Origin: Pontederia crassipes
Lineage: Eukaryota; Streptophyta; Magnoliopsida; Commelinales; Pontederiaceae
DNA length: 64,000 bases
Assembly (NCBI GenBank): GCA_030549335.1
Contig: CM060196.1
Location: forward strand, 12,663,501-12,727,500
Reading direction: 5' to 3'
The position numbers and the translations under genes are program-made. Positions 60,204-64,000 of this stretch are shown here, in pieces (position 1 is the first letter of the stretch; each line of letters opens with the position of its first letter). The notes below the pieces were generated by a model. It searched no databases, was not told where the DNA came from, and worked only from the letters and a program-made list of their open reading frames with translations.

Positions 60204-62469
60204 TCAACATGTTCTTTTATCATGTCCCCGCTTCCCACACTGTCCACAACTTCTTTTTCTAGACTCATTCTGAGACATAGAAATTTCTTTACAAATTTAA
60301 TCCTTTCAACATTTCTAGGCCTGCCCTTAGACTTCACATGTAGTGGGTCACGAATAATGAATTATGAATCATTCAAGGTGATTGAGGTTGGTTGACTCAA
60401 AGGATTAATGGTTGTGCTTCGTCGCTCACTACCATGAACTTGAGCTTGCGTTACTTGCATCTATATATTTTCCATATGAAAAGTCCTCATCTTTGTTATC
60501 AAATCATCAACAAGTGGTGCCCCAAATTGCAAATGTTTAGCTGAAATCAAACTCATCTCTTGTACTTTCCATTAATTACTTTGCCAAGTTAATTTTTGAA
60601 TGTGTGTTATGGAATCACTATAAGAGGATGTGTTCTTATAAATGACTTGTGCATTTGCATATCTTGCATTTATTGTCCATCGATGAAGTAGATATTCTTC
60701 AGGCAAAGTTCTCACTTTTTTCTTATGCAGAACATTTAAAATTATGGCAGCAAAATATTCTTTTTTGTTCGAACTTCTTGCAAGAACATTTGACACTAAT
60801 TGTTTCAAACTTACTAAACTCAATAATATATTTGCCCTCATCATTAGTGCTCATATGGTAAATCGAGTATACAGATTTATCTGTATCTTTGTAAATCTTA
60901 TTAGCATCTAAGCTAAAAGATTCTGCATATTCTGATTGAAACTTGCAAAATGTGGCATGCGTGTAAATTACCTGCATGGACCTCTAAAGGATTTCTTAAA
61001 ATGTACGCAGGCGAAGAGTTCATTATTTGAAAGTCTTCTCGTTCTTCACGCCCACGATGACTTTGGACAACCCTCTCTTATTGCTCTAAAAATCTGAAAG
61101 TGATGTGTTCGCATTGACGTAGACATAAAAAAAGCATTAATATTTTCTTCCCTTTACGTGGTCCGCATACCTACAGTGAACACATCATCAAAATATAGTG
61201 AAACCCATTGTGAACGCTTGTTGTACATTACTTCTAACCAATGTCCACATAGAATTTGGAACTTTTGTTTCAAATGGAGCCAGCCCTCTTCAAATTCATC
61301 TATGTTCGATGATCATAAAGCTAGTTATTGTATTCTTCTTTAAATGTCAAAAGTGAATATAAATCCTGCATATGATTCATTGCATTCCTAGCAATATGCC
61401 ATGTATAAAATATATGCTTAGTGTGCGGAAAAACCTTGTGTATAGCATTGCCTATAGCGATATCTTGATTTGTAATAATACATTTTGGATGCTTCTCATT
61501 CATACATTCAGACTATTTTTCAAATAGCCATGTGAATGCCTCCTCTGTATCATCTGCAAGGAAGGCACAACCAAATAAGCGTGACCGCCAATGATGATTT
61601 ATTCTAGTGAAAGGAGCAAATGACATTATTAGATTATTTGTTCAATATGTTGTACCGAACACTACCACATCGCCGAATGTCAAATAACTATCTCTCTCAA
61701 CCCCAAAAAAAATTAGAACGGTACCATCTCTATCGAACTCCCATATATGAAAGAAACATGGGTCAACACTTGTCTTACTTTGAAAAATAAATATAATATT
61801 TAGACATTCGACAAAAAAGTTGCCTTTTCTTCTAGTTCTTAAGTGGTCAATACAATTTTGGATTGTTATAAGTGGTTCTCCAGACATATTAAGCACTCTA
61901 GCAATCCTGGATGGAACCATGCCGAAATCACGCAAGTTACTGATAGCTTCTTTGGACGTTGAGCTTATTTCTTTATGCGACCTCAAGTACTTTACTTTCG
62001 AAGGACTTATAAGAGGATGACTGTGCTCTTCATGAAATTTTCTTATCTCCCACTTTCCATCTTTTCTTACACCAACATATAGATGGGCGGAGCAATCGTC
62101 CCTGACTTCCCTTCTTTGTGTAAATGCTTTTTCAATTTCTTGCTTCAATCTCTTATGACCTTCTTTAGAACAAACAGAAGTTCTATTAATAATATTTCCC
62201 GTAATCTTAGACTTGTGTGAATTTTTCTTTCTAATAGAAAAGCCAGCCAATTTAGAATGCATATTATAATATTTATATGCTTCATCATCTGTTTCAAAGG
62301 TCATCCCAACGTATGGTTTTGGTAGCTCATAAGATTTGATATATGCTCCATCATCTTTCTCAATATCTTCTTGGTTTAATCCCTCGCTAGACATCTCTTC
62401 CATATTATCAAGTCCAACAATGCTCTCTGCATCCATCTCCATAATACTAAAACAACGTTTAACATACAA
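60204..62469 (-). pseudogene. FAR1-type MULE transposase pseudogene
   Basis: Decayed transposase related to the FAR1/FHY3 family. In order on the minus strand: FAR1 DNA-binding domain (about 62300-62010; GMTFETDDEAYKYYN, then C-x-n-C and H-S-H residues), the start of the MULE transposase domain ending FGDVVVFGTTY (61642), then after a stop NHHWRSRLFGCAFLADDTEEA and CIITNQD. A SWIM zinc finger (KCSCKKFEQKRIFCCHNFKC) lies near 60730-60790, then RTLPEEYLLHRWT, KSKGRPRN and a CCHC knuckle CGQCGKRGHDKRTC ending at a stop (60204). Stops and frameshifts separate the parts. The FGTTY replaces the usual FDTTY, so a catalytic aspartate is lost. It cannot make an active enzyme. The start is uncertain: the ATG at 62469 or the one just before MDAES. 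Confidence 0.88.
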
Positions 62470-62829
62470 ATATGTAGATAATTAATTTTAGAAACACACA
62501 AATACTAATGCTAAGAACAAATAATAGCAAAATCTAAACGGACTAATGGCCAAATTATAGAGAAAAAGAGAATCAAAATTTCATGTTTATTGCATTTGCA
62601 AATATTGCATGCTTACATATATTAGCTTCTTAGAAAATGGAGATCACTTCTAACACTTTTCATCGTAGCTTCATAAGCATTAGTAAACGAGAACTCCATT
62701 CTAAGGTTGCTACATTTGTTAAAGCTAAAATTTTATTCATATTAGCTTCTTAGAAAATGAAGATCACTTCTAACGCTTTTCATCGCAGCTTCATAAGCAT
62801 TAGTAAACAAATAAGATGTGAGACCTAGC
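62470..62829. repeat. MULE interior with 68-bp direct repeats
   Basis: Two direct repeats, 62621-62688 and 62741-62808, start ATTAGCTTCTTAGAAAATG and end CATTAGTAAAC with a few differences and a 120-bp period. They lie upstream of the transposase remnant, where its promoter would be. Nothing else is recognised. Confidence 0.75.
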
Positions 62830-63420
62830 GGTGTCGCATCTGTGGCAGCAGCGGCGTCCGGGGAAGCACTAGCTGAGGAGGTCAGTCGCCATCACGGGGA
62901 GGAAGCCACTGTAGCCATCGCGGAAGTTGCTGACGCGGAACGAGAGGTGCCTGGCGAGCGTCGAGGGAGTGGCGAGCGGGTGGCCGTGGCAGGCCATAGT
63001 GCGCCGTCGCGGAGGAGGAAGTGGCTGTGAGTGTTGAGATTGGGGCGGCGGCGGCAGTAGCGTCCATGGCAGCAGAGGCGAGATCTAGGGCACAAACACA
63101 GAGGTGGTTGGCCGCTGTTGGGGGAGAGGATGCTATGGACGCAGAGGAGGTCGGTTGTCGTCGTGGAGCGTGGAAGGAGTGGCGCGGCCGTGAGAGGAGG
63201 AGAGAGAAAAAAAGAGGGGAATGGATTCAACACGGCCCCTTTTTGCATGCAAACCCTAAGTCGAACTAGCGCACATTTATCTCCTCCGCGAACCGGCCGC
63301 GATCTGCCACTATTTTTGCCTAGACCGGTCCACCTCAATCTGGGCCGTCGCTTCGAGAGATCGGGCGGTGACCGGTCTAGGCAGAGGTTTGCACCCCCTT
63401 TAAAGGGGGTGGACACCCAT
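62830..63420. repeat. Right subterminal and terminal inverted repeat of the MULE
   Basis: G/C-rich sequence inverted relative to 58191-58800. The outer 230 bases match the left end closely, including the hairpin CCCCCTTTAAAGGGGG. The inner part is a looser match containing GCGAGATCTAGGGCAC, the inverse of the left subterminal phrase. Open frames on both strands here reflect composition. Confidence 0.8.
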
Positions 63421-64000
63421 AATGTTAATTTATGAAATACCATCTCTTAATGTTTTCAATATTTTTTTTGTAAATATAAAATCACAAAGATCTAGAGCAA
63501 AAAAATTGATGAAGTTTTTATTTTAAAAAATCAATAAAAAATATAGAGTTATATTTTTAAACGAAAAAAATCCATTTGATCGGTAACCAATTTCACCCCT
63601 AGTTGATAATTGCCCAAAATGATAAGGATCTATTCTAGTAAATTCAGTCATTCTTGTCACATTTATTTTATTTTCCGGAATTGGATTGCTTTGCCATGTT
63701 TATGTTTCTAATCATATTCATATGAAGATGGTGTTGACATCCTAGAATATTAACGTTTATGCCTTTAGTGTGGGTCACAATTCATAATCTCTTTCTTGTT
63801 GTCTCCTAGGATAATCGTTTCACTTCCTTTTCGAGACTATTACTGTCATGATATTTTTACCTCTAAATTCGATACTTACAAGTTGTTTCACCGAGGCTTT
63901 GAATTTACTCCCTTGACAACTTTTTTTTAATGAATAAGCATGTTTGATTTTCAGCCGCTATTTTAGAGAGTCCACAGAGTTTGTAAAGAAGTAGGGCCAC
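63421..64000 (+). repeat. P450 3'-flank block, remainder, to window end
   Basis: Continues the block interrupted by the MULE. It resembles 8165-8643 (AATGTTAATT, GAAGATGGTGTTGACATCC, TTAGAGAGTCCACAGA) and 2840-3460 (TTTCACCCCTAGTTG, GTAAATTCAGTCATTC). It keeps the latter words, which the 8-kb block has lost. No gene is seen. Another P450 unit may lie beyond the right edge. Confidence 0.7.

Larger units (their letters stand above)
58191..63420. mobile_element. Complete Mutator-like element with long inverted repeats
   Basis: A 5230-bp DNA transposon. The left end ATGGGTGTCCACCCCC is matched inverted at the right (...GGGGGTGGACACCCAT). The inverted repeats run well over 200 bp (58191-58440 against 63190-63420) and more loosely to about 600 bp. 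Long inverted repeats plus a FAR1-type transposase remnant identify a MULE. The P450 3'-flank block is split exactly at its ends. I could not find a clean 9-bp target duplication (left TAGGATAAA, right AATGTTAAT), so the flank has diverged or the insertion was complex. Confidence 0.88.

Overview
This window is nuclear DNA from a flowering plant. Its two open genes are identical copies of an A-type (CYP71-clan) cytochrome P450 with one intron. The rest is AT-rich, transposon-filled sequence with plant DNA elements (CACTA, hAT, MULE with a FAR1-type transposase) and LTR retrotransposons, including a chromovirus. The exons are much more GC-rich than their surroundings, which would suit a monocot; this is only a hint and I do not name a species. 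I saw no prokaryotic genes, CRISPR array, tRNA or rRNA.

The dominant structure is a tandem duplication of about 29.7 kb. Copy 1 runs from beyond the left edge to 30208, and copy 2 from 30209 to 59937. The copies are almost identical. They differ by a 541-bp deletion in copy 2, a few single-base changes and simple-repeat lengths. Each copy holds, left to right: the end of a CACTA transposon; AT-rich DNA; a block resembling the P450 3' flank; an intact P450 gene; its 3' flank; two fold-back MITE-like elements; AT-rich repeat-like DNA; two related hAT-type elements on either side of a G/C-rich island; a P450 pseudogene carrying a solo LTR; a decayed Ty3/gypsy chromovirus; another piece of P450 3' flank; and a Mutator-like element (MULE).

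In copy 1 the MULE is cut at 30208 and joined to the CACTA end that begins copy 2. In copy 2 it is complete (58191-63420), with a dead FAR1-type transposase gene and a possible captured host exon. After it, the P450 3'-flank block resumes to the window end.

Relative order of events, inferred from nesting: (1) older tandem duplication of a P450 plus its flanks; (2) decay of one paralog and insertion of the solo LTR, chromovirus and MULE around it, plus the hAT elements; (3) recent duplication of the whole ~29.7 kb; (4) the 541-bp deletion and a few small changes. All pseudogene lesions are shared by both copies, so decay came before the large duplication. The only genes likely to make protein are the two P450 copies at 5422-7088 and 35697-37363. 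A false duplication in the assembly (two haplotypes placed in tandem) cannot be excluded from sequence alone.
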